The notes beneath the pieces are model-generated. The model saw nothing but the letters and a program-made list of their open reading frames with translations. It searched no databases and was not told the origin of the DNA. A program made the position numbers and the translations under genes. From Geosiphon pyriformis (lineage: Eukaryota; Glomeromycota; Glomeromycetes; Archaeosporales; Geosiphonaceae), in assembly GCA_016748015.1 (NCBI GenBank), contig JAAOMT010000128.1, positions 317,538-381,537 on the forward strand: 64,000 nt of DNA, in the 5' to 3' direction. Positions 1 to 9,177 of the stretch are shown piece by piece; the first letter of the stretch is position 1; the number at the start of each line of letters is the position of its first letter.

Positions 1-424
1 AAGTGAGTTGATTTTAAGGACTATTAAGTGTTGGGTTAGTTTGCTTAATAATTTTACTGTCAACAGTGTGATAATTTGCTCTCTACAGGAGGTTGAATTA
101 TCAAAACATTTATATATATTCTTGGCCAAGAGTTTTGTTTTGAAGATTTGGATGACTAATATGTTTATCTGCTAAATAATGATTCTGACAGTAAGTCTTT
201 GGTCATTGGTTTAGTCCAAAGCTTCACTAAGAGTCATAGATCTTTTATGTGACTGCTGACTACCAAGTTAAGAGTGCATTATAAGAAACATAGTTTTTTG
301 CCACATAATAAATTTGTGATACTGGTGGTACCTGATTTGGTTTTCTTGTAGTCTTCTGGTAAAATCTTTAATTTTGGTGTAATATTAAGTATTCACATAT
401 GTTTTAATTTACATTATTATCTGC
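1..424 (+). pseudogene. LINE L1: C-terminal part of ORF2 (zinc-knuckle/tail region), 5' side
   Basis: In shifting frames this stretch translates to a degraded C-terminal tail of a LINE reverse transcriptase. It contains CSxQEVELSKHLY-like remains of the zf-RVT knuckle, then SHRSFM-stop-LLTTKLRVHY and, near the end, FGV-LSIHICF. This is the same order as the tail of LINE L2 in this window (zf-RVT, 'DIWLVHAKHHAFMEKNG', then a leucine-rich end). The frame runs straight across the insertion of element A: with one ctgc copy kept, codons continue from 424 into 10059 and end at a TAG at 10115. One TGA sits where Trp is expected and one TAG where Gln is expected, both explainable by single transitions. 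The 5' part lies outside the window. The LINE assignment is an alignment by eye, not a search. Confidence 0.6.
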
Positions 425-524
425 TGTTATGGTTTAAGAATTTAGCAAAAAGAATCATAAAAATAATACAAACTATTCAATCATAATATAGCACAGTAAT
501 AATCTTAGAAAAGTAATGATTAAC

Positions 525-616
525 ATAGTAGCAAACACTATCTTGCAATAGTAGCAAGCACCAGTTCATAATAGCAGTTAACACCAACTGGTGATAGCAG
601 CAAACACCAGATTGAA
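525..616 (+). repeat. U3 tandem array of LTR A, four 23-bp units
   Basis: Four units begin atagtagca/atagcagtt and carry a CACCA-like centre (the CAAACACTA, CAAGCACCA, TTAACACCA and CAAACACCA variants). The copy in the 3' LTR is at 9278-9369. The array lies about 50 bp upstream of the TATA-like element, so an enhancer-like role is plausible but inferred. Confidence 0.75.
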
Positions 617-667
617 ATATCAAAAAGAAAGTATTACAATGTGTTTTCTCGTAGAACTACAAACATG

Positions 668-675
668 TATATATA
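668..675 (+). promoter_or_regulatory. TATA-like element of LTR A
   Basis: tatatata within tgtatatataca, downstream of the 23-bp array; conserved at 9421-9428 in the 3' LTR. It is the only TATA-like site in the expected U3/R position. Confidence 0.5.
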
Positions 676-1302
676 CAGTAGTTTTAATATTGGGAAAGAA
701 TCAATCAAGTAATAAAAATCATAACTTATTAAGCAATAGATCCAATTTTATCCAACAAACTCCACTTTAAATCATATTTTCAAATTAAATATTCCAAGAA
801 ACCTTTAAATCAAAAAAAAATGAAAAAGAATATTTAAAACTGAATTATCACAACCCAAAGTATTAAGAAACTTACTTGTATTATTTATTGAATAAAACTA
901 TCATTCATCAACTGAATCTCTTGGAAGAATAATCCTTGATCAAGATTATTCACGTTATTACTAATTGATAAAAGCTTTATTGTAAGAATTAGAAAAAGTG
1001 CTAAAGACCATTAACATTTTGTGTTTCTAGATTAGAGAAACACATCAGGCAATTGCAAGGATAGTTTCAGAAAAGATCTCAGACAGTGGGTAGATTTCAG
1101 TTCAGCCTTTGAGAAGGAGTACATAAACATACACAACAATCAAGAATTGAAGAATAACTTACATTACAACATTAAAAAGAAAGCCTTCAGTATAACAGTG
1201 ACATTATCACACAAATAGAATTGAGAAACTCATGAAAGACTGATTGCAATTAAAACGAGATATCAGCAATTAAATATAACAAGAAAACCATTCCATAACA
1301 TT

Positions 1303-1320
1303 TGGTGAACCCTACGAGAA
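1303..1320 (+). promoter_or_regulatory. Primer binding site of element A
   Basis: TGGTGAACCCTACGAGAA starts two bases after the LTR end (TAACA-TT-TGG). TGG pairs with a tRNA 3' CCA. It differs from the TGGTGCT(T/C)TCTGTGAGG site of B and C, so A would use a different primer tRNA. I could not identify the tRNA. Confidence 0.6.
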
Positions 1321-1382
1321 AAGAAAATCAAAAAGGAAATAATAATTAGCAATAATTCATTGCTAAAAAGGAAGAGACAAAA

Positions 1383-1775
1383 GTGGTGACAAAAACCTCT
1401 AATCTTACTGTTCTTGAATTCTGCCATGCTATTTACACACAAAATCAAAGTGATCTTGGATTACCAGAAGAGTGTTGTCCAGCAGAATCTGCCCTCACTT
1501 ATTATATCAACGCCAGAATAAATTATCATATAAGAAAGGAAGAAAAACCACATGATGCAAAACTTGGATTGTATAGAGAATTATCACAATACACTACAAA
1601 AGAAGTAGCAGTAATAGCCGCAACTATTGTCAAAATTCATCGAGAAATTGAGCAATATGCCAACAAAAATTTTCTAATATCCACAGGAAACACTAGGGAA
1701 CACGCCAACAAAACCAAAGAAAATTTAGAAACTAATCAGGAAAGTAACCAGCAAAAACTAGGAACACCAGCTTAA
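1383..1775 (+). pseudogene. Gag N-terminal domain of element A (no AUG; opens at GTG)
   Basis: The 130-codon open stretch runs to TAA 1773. It is homologous to the Gag starts of B (16586) and C (26104). Shared features are an F-x-F/A-Q/Y-x-LG-like start, SALTYYINARI / SAFNFYVNEKI, a leucine-rich middle and an IxxEIEQY-type helix. It is rich in predicted helix, with no signal peptide or membrane segment. No methionine occurs in the whole segment and no ATG occurs in the leader 1301-1382. The frame is open upstream to a TAA at 1353, and the most likely start is GTG 1383 in AAAGTGG context, identical in B and C. The non-AUG start is inferred from this conservation; an upstream spliced start is the alternative. 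Confidence 0.7.
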
Positions 1776-1913
1776 ACACCAAAGAAAACTGTCACTCAAT
1801 CAATAAAAAAACAACGTATTTATTTACTAGAAGATAAATCATACCATTTTTTACCAGAAAATAAGATACAAATTCTATTAGGAGCTGCATCATCATCAAC
1901 ATCAACTCCACAA

Positions 1914-3110
1914 ATGCCAAAAACTCCTAGTTATACTGATAAAATTAAACAACGTAACTGGGGAGACATACCAATTACAGAAGGATATTCATCACTATTC
2001 CAAAACTCTTTTTTTCAGCCAAAATTTAGAATGGGGTTTGAAAACCGTGAAGAAAAGTCTAAATTGGAATCCAAAAAAGAGACCAGCAAAAAAACAATCA
2101 CAAGACCAGTCACTAGAACAAGCAGCCAGTCCAGAAACCAAGAAACTTGTGATCAAGAAGAAGAACTGAATATAAGGGAAGCCACCTTTAGGAACACTTA
2201 AGGAAATATCATCCCACCTCTTCTTAGACCAATAAGCCCACCAGCAGAAAATGGCAACGAAATGACCACATCATACATTACAAGACTAACAGATTTCTCA
2301 GGAGAAAAAAAAAAACCGGACGTGCACACATAGCTCAGAGAAGCACAAAAAGCCATCCAGGCAAATAACTAGAACAACCAAAGAGCAATTCAAACATTAC
2401 CTTTCTTCCTGAAAGGCACAGCCAACTCGTGGTATCAAAGCCTGGAAACAAAACCCACAAGCTTCACCAAATTTAAAAATGCACTCCTGGAGTATTTTAG
2501 CGACCCAAATGCCATAATCCAACTACAGAACAAATTCAATACTATCAAGCAAAATAGCAGTGAAACTGTCACCCAATACCTTGCTCGATTTAATTGAATT
2601 CGTTGTCAGATTGAAGCAATTGAACAAAAATATTACACTGATCCTCAGGTTTTAAATCAGTTTATTAGAGAATTAAAAAGCAGCATTTTAGGAAGAGTAC
2701 ACCCTGTCCACCCTAATTCCTTACCAGAAACCATTATGCTTGCCAGAGCCCTTGAATCGGCTGAGAAAAAAGCTAACCATAGTCAAATGGTTAACATGGT
2801 AATAGAGGAAAATAAGACAGAAACATTAGAGAAAAGAGTAACGCAATTAGGGGAGGAACTCTCTAAGAAAATAGAAAGTTACCTCATCCCAGATCCGAGA
2901 AGAAATACATACCAACCACCCCAAAAACGCAGCCAGGAAGTCAGCGACAGTTGAAATAATTGCTCGTCATGCCAGGAATTCAGAACAAAAATGCATGCCT
3001 GCCATTTTTGCAAATGCATAGGACATTTGATTAGTCAATGTCGAACACGAATGATGCAGAAAGCACGTGAAAATAATTACTACATGCCACCCCAAATGCC
3101 CAGAAACTAG
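1914..3110 (+). pseudogene. Gag core and CCHC nucleocapsid region of element A
   Basis: Same frame as the Gag start. It holds a polar, charged linker (1914-2201), then a retrotransposon Gag core. The core shows SWYQSLETKP around 2427, an aromatic-leucine segment ending LLEYFSDPNA, YLARFN, and a basic-acidic helix at 2736-2954. The nucleocapsid knuckle is CHFCKCIGHLISQC at 3000-3041, a clean C-x2-C-x4-H-x4-C. Stops interrupt it at 2199, 2596, 2952 and elsewhere. The core matches Gag of B (SWYQ has become S-stop-YQ there) and of C. Its role in the intact ancestor would be particle assembly and RNA packaging. Confidence 0.8.
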
Positions 3111-3221
3111 TACATGCCAATACCACGCCAATATCCCACCACATATCAAAATCAAGGAGCTTATCAGCAACAGTCCATGATAGCCAACCCAAATTGGCAT
3201 CCCAAGGCCTGAAATCAGCCT

Positions 3222-3986
3222 ATGTGGAACCAGAATGTGTTGGTCCAGAGGAATCCAAACCACGCCAAAACCAATCAGCAAACCAATCCAAACTACCAAA
3301 ATTATCAACAAACTTATCTTAATATACCAGAAAATCTGATTATCAGAAATAATGATGGTAGAAACATAAACAGAACCAAGAATTCCTCCAACAAATTAAG
3401 CCAAACAATACCACCAGCAGTTGCCACCAAAGATAGCAGCCTCGCAGCTATTTTTTTTTTTGAATTAAAAGAAAACAAGGCTATGTTCAATGGAGCAGCA
3501 TTGGACAAAAAGTGCCCAATCACTGCTATGTATACGAAAGCCACTGTAAACAATACTCCAATCAAATTTATTTTAGACAGCGGATCCGCTGGAAGCATCG
3601 TAATGCTTCAACTAGTAAACCAACTGGGTTTCAAAGTTGATCATGCCACGACATCCCAAATCATAACAGCTGATGGAAGTACAAAGCTGCCTCATGGCAA
3701 AATCGACTCATTTCCTTTCGAAATTAACAGCATAGTAATACCTACAAAAGTATTAGTAATGGATGCTACACAATATCAAGCATTAGTAGAGAATGACTGG
3801 CTAACAAAAGCCAATGCCACCTTAGACTGGACCACCCAAGAGCTTCTAATCAATTATAATTGCCACCAGGCCAAAATTCCAGCCACCTGTGGCCACTTCC
3901 AAAAACCCAGCACCAACCAAAGACCTACCTTCGAATTTAAGGAAAATCCAACACTACCAGCCATTGAAACCTATCAGCTCTCTTGA
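3222..3986 (+). pseudogene. Retropepsin-like aspartic protease of element A
   Basis: The catalytic motif is ILDSGSAGSIV, with DSG at 3576-3584. A hydrophobic flap-like region follows (ITADGS...HGKI), then VLVMDATQYQALVENDWL, which is also conserved in B and C and is typical of Ty3/gypsy proteases downstream of the active site. It ends ATCGHF before a stop at 3984. It would cleave the Gag-Pol polyprotein. The active site is intact in A, whereas B has lost it. The segment is open over 254 codons, one of the longest intact stretches of A. Confidence 0.88.
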
Positions 3987-4019
3987 GTTGATAACCAAAA
4001 AACAAGACTACCAGTCATA

Positions 4020-4719
4020 CCAATGTGGACCAGCGAAGAAAGATCCGAATGGAACCAGGTAAGTTTATGAAAAAACCACCAGCAATACAGACCAAAACTA
4101 GAATGCTCAGTTTGTAAGAAGAAACTCTCGTCTATGACTGCGTGCAGCACACTAAATAAAGACCCAAGAAACCCCACCCACTACTATTGTAACCATTGTA
4201 ACAATGAAAAATACGGTTACCCAGAAAGACACGAAAAATAGAATGAGGAACTGTGCCTCACTTGTGGAGAACCGTTACCAAAAGGATGTGACTGGAACAA
4301 CATACCAGACAGAGGAGGAATGTGTGACACAACTTGCCAATACACAATCCTTATCTGTGACTGGGTAAAAGGAGGAATGCCATTCGAAGCAGCATTCAAC
4401 AGAGTGTTAAAAAGACTATAGCACTACCCACATGACGAGGACGAGTTGTACAACACCGCACAAGCCAAAGTAAGAGAAGGAACCGCCAAAGAAATACGAT
4501 GTTGAAAAGAGTCAGCTAAAGTAGCCAACAAAGTCGCCAGTTACAACATGTTCGACCCAGTAGACGAATTTCAGAACTACTACCAACAACTATGCCCCAC
4601 TTGACAAGAGCAAGAACAATACCTCGCCCAAATCAACACTTACTTCTGCAAAAACTGTCTTATCCCATGCCAAAATCAGTGTTGTGAAGAGTGTCAAGAC
4701 GAAAGGGGCTTAGAAAGAA
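4020..4719 (+). pseudogene. Cysteine-rich zinc-binding-like region between protease and dUTPase, element A
   Basis: In the same frame as protease and dUTPase. It has a CSVCKKKL pair at 4104, YYCNHC near 4182, CLTCGEPL at 4254, a CDTTC group, and CKNCLIPC..CCEEC at 4647-4694. The spacing suggests two or three zinc-binding modules of treble-clef or LIM-like type. The same cysteine framework recurs in B (29533-30138: CVDCGKKL, YYCRPC, PCLTCG, CNYCLIPC, CDEC) and C (about 22390-22975). I do not recognise this as a named retroelement domain. Stops at 4066, 4240, 4420, 4504 and 4603 break it. A role as nucleic-acid-binding or structural module is inference only. Confidence 0.65.
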
Positions 4720-4721
4720 AA

Positions 4722-5717
4722 ATGGAAATTGAGAATCAGCAGTCTCAAAATCAATCAATAAATCAACAAGACTCATCTGACAGTCACAAGTCAGAAAAAT
4801 TTGTAGCTTATACCGACCTAGAACAGATGACTGACATCCGATATTTTGACAACGGGCACTTAGGAATAATACCCAAAAGAGCCTATCTAACCGATGCTGG
4901 ATTCGATCTACGTTATCTAGAAGACCAATCCACAATGTTACCATCCAAGAGCATCATCAAAATTGACCTAAAAACAGTAGTTGAAATTCCGCTAGGAATA
5001 ATGGTTCAAATAGCATCATGATCAAGCCTTGCAAAAAAAAGAATAAGCATTCAAGGAGGAGTAATTGATTCTGGATACACTGGAAATTTGCTACAAAACA
5101 ATTCAGAAAAGCCTTATACCATTGAATCTAAGGAAAAAATTGCACAAGCAATTTTCCTACCATTGGTAAAAATTGGGAAATTTGTGCCAGTAGAAAATCA
5201 TGAGGAATTGTCACAAACAACGAGAGAAACTTTTGGTTTCGGATTGACAGGAAAAGGAATTGAAGCGAATTTCGCTAAAACAATAGAGGAAAAAGGCAAA
5301 GTAATTAAAAATGAACAGCCCATTATGCTCCTACCATATGAAAAATCAGAAATAAGAATAAAAAGGACAATTAAAGAAAAAGACCTAATATTTGAGCCCT
5401 ACCCAGAAATCTGCCAACAGTTTCTTATAAGACTTACTAACTTTTTTATTCCAGCTGATAAAGCTCAATGGATAAAAATTTCTATTGCAAACACCACAGA
5501 AGAACCCGTCTATATTCCGGAAGATACCATCATTGGATACCTTGAAATGGAGCTAGAAAACATGTCAACACTACAAGAAATTCTAAATTTCTCAGAAATT
5601 GCCCTCTACTGTGAACTCACTTCAATAAATTGGCAACAACTGTTAGAATGCTATCAATTTACGCCAGAAGAATTGGCCAAATTAAACATTGGAACAATGG
5701 ATCCTGACCAACAGTAA
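4722..5717 (+). pseudogene. dUTPase domain and linker to RT, element A
   Basis: This is a trimeric-type dUTP diphosphatase inside Pol. Motif 1 is DAGFDL at 4893-4910, motif 2 AS-stop-SSLAKK at 5013-5033, motif 3 GVIDSGYTGN from 5061, motif 4 KIAQAIFLPL near 5136, and motif 5 TRETFGFGLTGKG near 5220. The only interruption is TGA 5019-5021 at the motif-2 Arg (CGA to TGA is the simplest origin). A roughly 140-residue linker to RT follows, ending at TAA 5715 where C has Gln. The enzyme converts dUTP to dUMP and would lower uracil incorporation during reverse transcription. It is placed between protease/Cys-rich region and RT, as in B, C and D. Confidence 0.88.
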
Positions 5718-5786
5718 CAATTAAAAGCATTAATTTTAAAATACTCTGATATATTTTCATGAAATGGCAAATTTGGAAGAACCAAC

Positions 5787-6608
5787 TTGGTTCAACACCA
5801 AATTCCCACTGGAGACATCAGATCTAAAAAACAATGCGCTTACTGTATCCCACCAATGGAGCATAATTTTATCAGAGAAGAAGTCCAAAGCATGTTGGAA
5901 AAAAGAATAATACAACCATCAATGAGCCCATGGTCCTCACCAGTTGTTTTAGTAAGGAAAAAGAACAGAAAAATTAGATTTTGTGTTGACTATCACAAAC
6001 TAAACAGCAAAACAACCAAAGACTCATACCCAATACCATTAATTGATGAAATCTTCGACATTTTTGGAGAAGCAAAATGGTTTTCTACACTGGACTTGAC
6101 CAGTGGGTACTGGCAAGTGGAAATGGACCCAAAGGACAGACATAAAACAGCATTCACAACACAAAATGGCAATTATGAGTTCAATGTAATGCCATTTGGA
6201 TTAACAAACACTCCCACAACATTTCAAAGACTAATGGATGTAATTTACTCCAGAATCCTGTGGCAATCCATTGTTGTCTACTTGGATGATACAAATGTTT
6301 TCTCGTCAAAATTCATGGATCATTTCCAATATTTACAACAAGTTTTTGAGAAATTGAGACATGCTGGACTTAAACTAAATCTAGAAAAATGTTTTTTTGG
6401 GAAAAATGAGCTAGCATTTTTAGGACACATAGTTGGAAAAGATGGAATAAAACCAGATCCATCAAAAATAGACAAAGTGAAAAATTTTCCAGTACCTTGA
6501 AATGTTTCAGAAGTTAGAAGCTTTTTAGGACTTGCATCTTACTACCGCCACTTTGTAGAAAACTTTTCAAACATCGCCAAATCTCTTAATTATCTATTAT
6601 CCAAAAAT
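5787..6608 (+). pseudogene. Reverse transcriptase domain of element A
   Basis: The frame is shared with dUTPase and RNase H. Motifs in order are [55 protein letters not shown], the catalytic VVYLDDTNVF (YLDD at 6279-6290), KCFFGKNELAFLGHIVG, and after TGA 6498 the thumb segment RSFLGLASYYRHFV. This is a standard Ty3/gypsy RT with a complete palm. The stop after VKNFPVP (6498) is a single nonsense change. Confidence 0.92.
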
Positions 6609-7085
6609 GTGAAGTTTGAATGGACTGAAGCACAACAAAAAGCTTTTGAGTACCTTAGACGAAAGCTCATTGAATCACCAATAATGATCTATCCAAATTT
6701 CAACAAGAAATTCATTTTGGCCACAGATGTCTCTGAAACTGGACTTGGAGCCATTCTGTCACAAAAAGATAATAATAAAAGAGAATGTGTAATTGCTTAT
6801 GCCAGCAGAAGTCTCAGTACGATAGAACAAAACTACGCAGCACATAAACTTGAATGCTTAGCAGTAGTCTGGAGTTGTGTTCACTTTGACACATATTTAT
6901 AGTACCAACCCTTTGAGATTATGACAGATTATAGAGGTCTGGTCTGGTTAAATAACAAGAAAGCACTAAAAGAAAAATACGTCAGATGGTCACAAATATT
7001 AGCACCATACAATTATATTATCAAATACAAAGAAGGTACCAAAAATGCTAATGCTAACTGTTTGTCAAGAATAAGACACACATAA
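6609..7085 (+). pseudogene. RNase H domain of element A
   Basis: It continues the RT frame: EWTEAQQKAFEYL, then ATDVSETGLGAILSQ (first Asp), HKLECLAVVWS (Glu), MTDYRGLVWL (Asp after TAG 6900) and the NANANCLSRI terminus. It would degrade the RNA strand of RNA/DNA hybrids. One stop at 6900 splits it. The frame ends at TAA 7083, and integrase continues in another frame, pointing to an indel near 7085. Confidence 0.85.
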
Positions 7086-7114
7086 AAATCACCAACCCAC
7101 CCGCCACAACAACA

Positions 7115-8411
7115 ATGAACAACCACCTTTATAAAAACCTTAGCCAATACTTGGAAACACTACAAATAGATGAAGAAATGCCAGTAAAAAAGCTAATTAA
7201 GCTCCAAAAATTAGCAAAACCCTATTTCATCCAAAATCACATACTTTATTACCGGAATCAACAAAATCCAGATAATCCATTAAGAGTTATAACCACGGAT
7301 GAAAAAGAAACTATCTTATTTAACATGCACTCAGATATTCATTCAGGCCACTTTGGAAAAACAGCAACCATCCAACGTGCAACTAGCTGTTACTATTGGC
7401 CAAAAATAAGTTCAGATATAATCCAATACATAAGAAATTGTGACCCATGCCAACAAAGAAAAGGAGCAAAAACAACGGAATTATTAAGACCAATAAAAGT
7501 TAGACAGCCATTTGACAGAATCAGAATTGATTTAGTTGGACCCTTACCAATAACAACAAGAAACAACTGTTATATTGCAGTAGCTATGAACTATCTCACC
7601 AAATGGCCAGAAGCTAGAGCTATTAAAACAGCTGATGCTATTTCCATAGCTCAATTCGTACATGAAGACTTAATTTGCTGACATGGATATTCACAAGAAT
7701 TGCTATCAGATTAAGGCACACACTTTGTAAACAGCACCTTAAAAGAACTTAGCCAAAAATTTGGAATCAAATGACTACTGTCATCACCATACCACCCTCA
7801 AACAAATGGATTAGTTGAAAGATTTAATCACACATTATGCAAATCACTGGCGAAAATTAGTAACAAACATGAAAAAGAATAGGATTTGTTCATACCAGCA
7901 GTACTACTAGTATATAGAACAGTAAAACAAGATACTACACAATTCACACCATTTGAACTAGTTTATGGAAGAAAAGCCACATTACCAGTTGAACTTACTA
8001 TCCCAACTTATCCAAGTAACACTATCACGGAAGCAACATTCCAGGAAACACTACTTAGAAGAACATACGAATTAATAAGAACTTTAGAAAACAAAAGAAA
8101 AAAAGCAGCACAAAATATTGAACAATCACAAGAACAACAAAAAGTGAGACATGATAACCAGTTACCAAATAATATAATTAGCTACAAAATTGGAGANNNN
8201 NNNNNNNNNNNNNNNNGCATACAAGCTAAGACTAGATGATAAAATATTAAGAAAAGCAGCACATGGTAACCGGCTGAAATTTTATTACAGTAAACCAGTA
8301 ATAACAACAAAAACACCCAGAATTGGAACACAATTACCTTTAATTCTACCAGAACAAATTCCACGAGATTTAGAACCAATAGTTTTAATTGAACATTATT
8401 CAAAAAGATAA
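7115..8411 (+). pseudogene. Integrase of element A
   Basis: The HHCC zinc domain has H at MHSDIHSGHF and C at NCDPCQQ. The DDE core has DRIRIDLVGP (first Asp), ELLSD-stop-GTHF (second Asp) and TNGLVERFN (Glu). A C-terminal region follows the N gap, AYKLRLDDKI...DLEPIVL. Stops are at 7679 (CGA-type, LIC-stop-HG), 7712, 7772 and 7878, each replaceable by one transition. The 20-N gap removes roughly 35 residues that B and C have (the GPF-type motif region). It would insert the cDNA copy into the genome. Confidence 0.88.
8197..8216. other. Assembly gap of 20 N
   Basis: Twenty N inside integrase. Flanking translation stops at SYKIG and resumes at AYKLRLDD. In C the same flanks (FKIG ... AYKLRLD) are separated by about 35 residues, so the true missing length is nearer 105 bp and 20 is probably a placeholder. 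Confidence 0.95.
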
Positions 8412-8495
8412 TTAATCTTAGATCACAGCAAAAATGATTTAACAACCATAAAAACGCATGCAAAAGATTCCAAAATAGCAGTCAAAATTAAAACA

Positions 8496-9164
8496 ATGAT
8501 ACTTATTCCAGAAAACATCAACAATATAACTCAACAATTAGTTGAAAGCTTACAACAATTAAAATCCGATCTGGAAATCACAGTTAATAGCTCCAAGATA
8601 ACATACATAAAAAGAACAATAGAAAATCCAAAAACAAGAAAAGAACATAATTTTGAACCATATAATATTGCCAAATATAACAACAAATTTATCAGCAAAG
8701 TTATTGAAAAATTAGAGATAGCATTGGGCAATACATTAATAATGGAAGAAATAGAAATAAGTGAATTAACACCAGACACATTTAGCAACTTGAAAACAAA
8801 ATTTCCAATTAATTACTATTATTATCAACTAGGAAAGCACTTAAACATACAAACATTATACTTAAAAGACTTAACTAGAGTGTTTAACAAAACAACTATC
8901 CAACTATTAGAACCTTTTATTGGAAAAACCAACACTACATTTTATTCAAAAACAGTTTACAGAATTTTCAAAGCATTTGAAAACTGTCACAAATTATTGT
9001 TGGACCCAACCATAAACATAATAACAACCAACAGTATTAGATGACTTACCAATTCGCAATTTCAAGAATTACAACAACAAATTAATAACACAGTATTGAA
9101 TCACTATAGTAACTTAAAATTTAATGAAGAAATTAACTTCGATTTCGACGGAGCTCAATCTTGA
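8496..9164 (+). pseudogene. ORFX: unrecognised conserved ORF after integrase, element A
   Basis: A 223-codon frame from ATG 8496 with one TGA at 9042. It starts 84 bp after integrase ends and finishes at TGA 9162 directly before the polypurine tract. N-terminal LVESLQQLKSDLEITV aligns with LFKTIQKLTSQIEITI in B. A central YYYQLGKHLNIQTLYLKDL aligns with YFYLGQHINIQNLY in C and with WFYKIGEQLDLKTLY in B. The C-terminus DFDGAQS matches DFDGAQY in C. It is mostly helical with no cysteine pattern, signal peptide or transmembrane segment, so it does not look like an envelope protein despite its env-like position. No function can be assigned. Confidence 0.75.
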
Positions 9165-9177
9165 AAGGAGAGGATAA
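9163..9177 (+). promoter_or_regulatory. Polypurine tract of element A
   Basis: gaaaggagaggataa sits directly before the 3' LTR (TGTTAC at 9178), the expected plus-strand primer. The surrounding block GAGCTCAAT...GGATAA is conserved in B, C, D and E. Confidence 0.8.

Larger units (their letters stand above)
425..1300 (+). repeat. 5' LTR of element A
   Basis: The LTR is 876 bp, TGTTAT...TAACA, repeated at 9178-10054. By manual alignment the two copies differ by about 25 transitions, one transversion and one 1-bp indel. A 4 x 23-bp tandem array lies at 525-616 and a TATA-like tatatata at 668-675. The LTR ends two bases before a tRNA-primer-like TGGTGAACCC. Confidence 0.92.

Noticed and set aside
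525-616. Possible CRISPR array (regular repeats)
   Set aside because: Repeats are contiguous without unique spacers, inside LTRs, in a eukaryotic context; the same holds for the B, C, F and Z arrays.
2967-3598. Minus-strand ORFs opposite Gag/protease of A, with hydrophobic segments
   Set aside because: Shadows of the plus-strand Gag and protease; no conserved motif.
1383-8411. Alternative genetic code (many TGA/TAG/TAA in otherwise good frames)
   Set aside because: All three stops occur, at positions where different residues (Arg, Gln, Trp) are expected, and each is explained by one or two transitions; long open frames elsewhere avoid all three.
8496-9164. ORFX as an envelope gene
   Set aside because: No signal peptide, membrane anchor, glycosylation-rich ectodomain or furin-type site can be seen in A, B or C.
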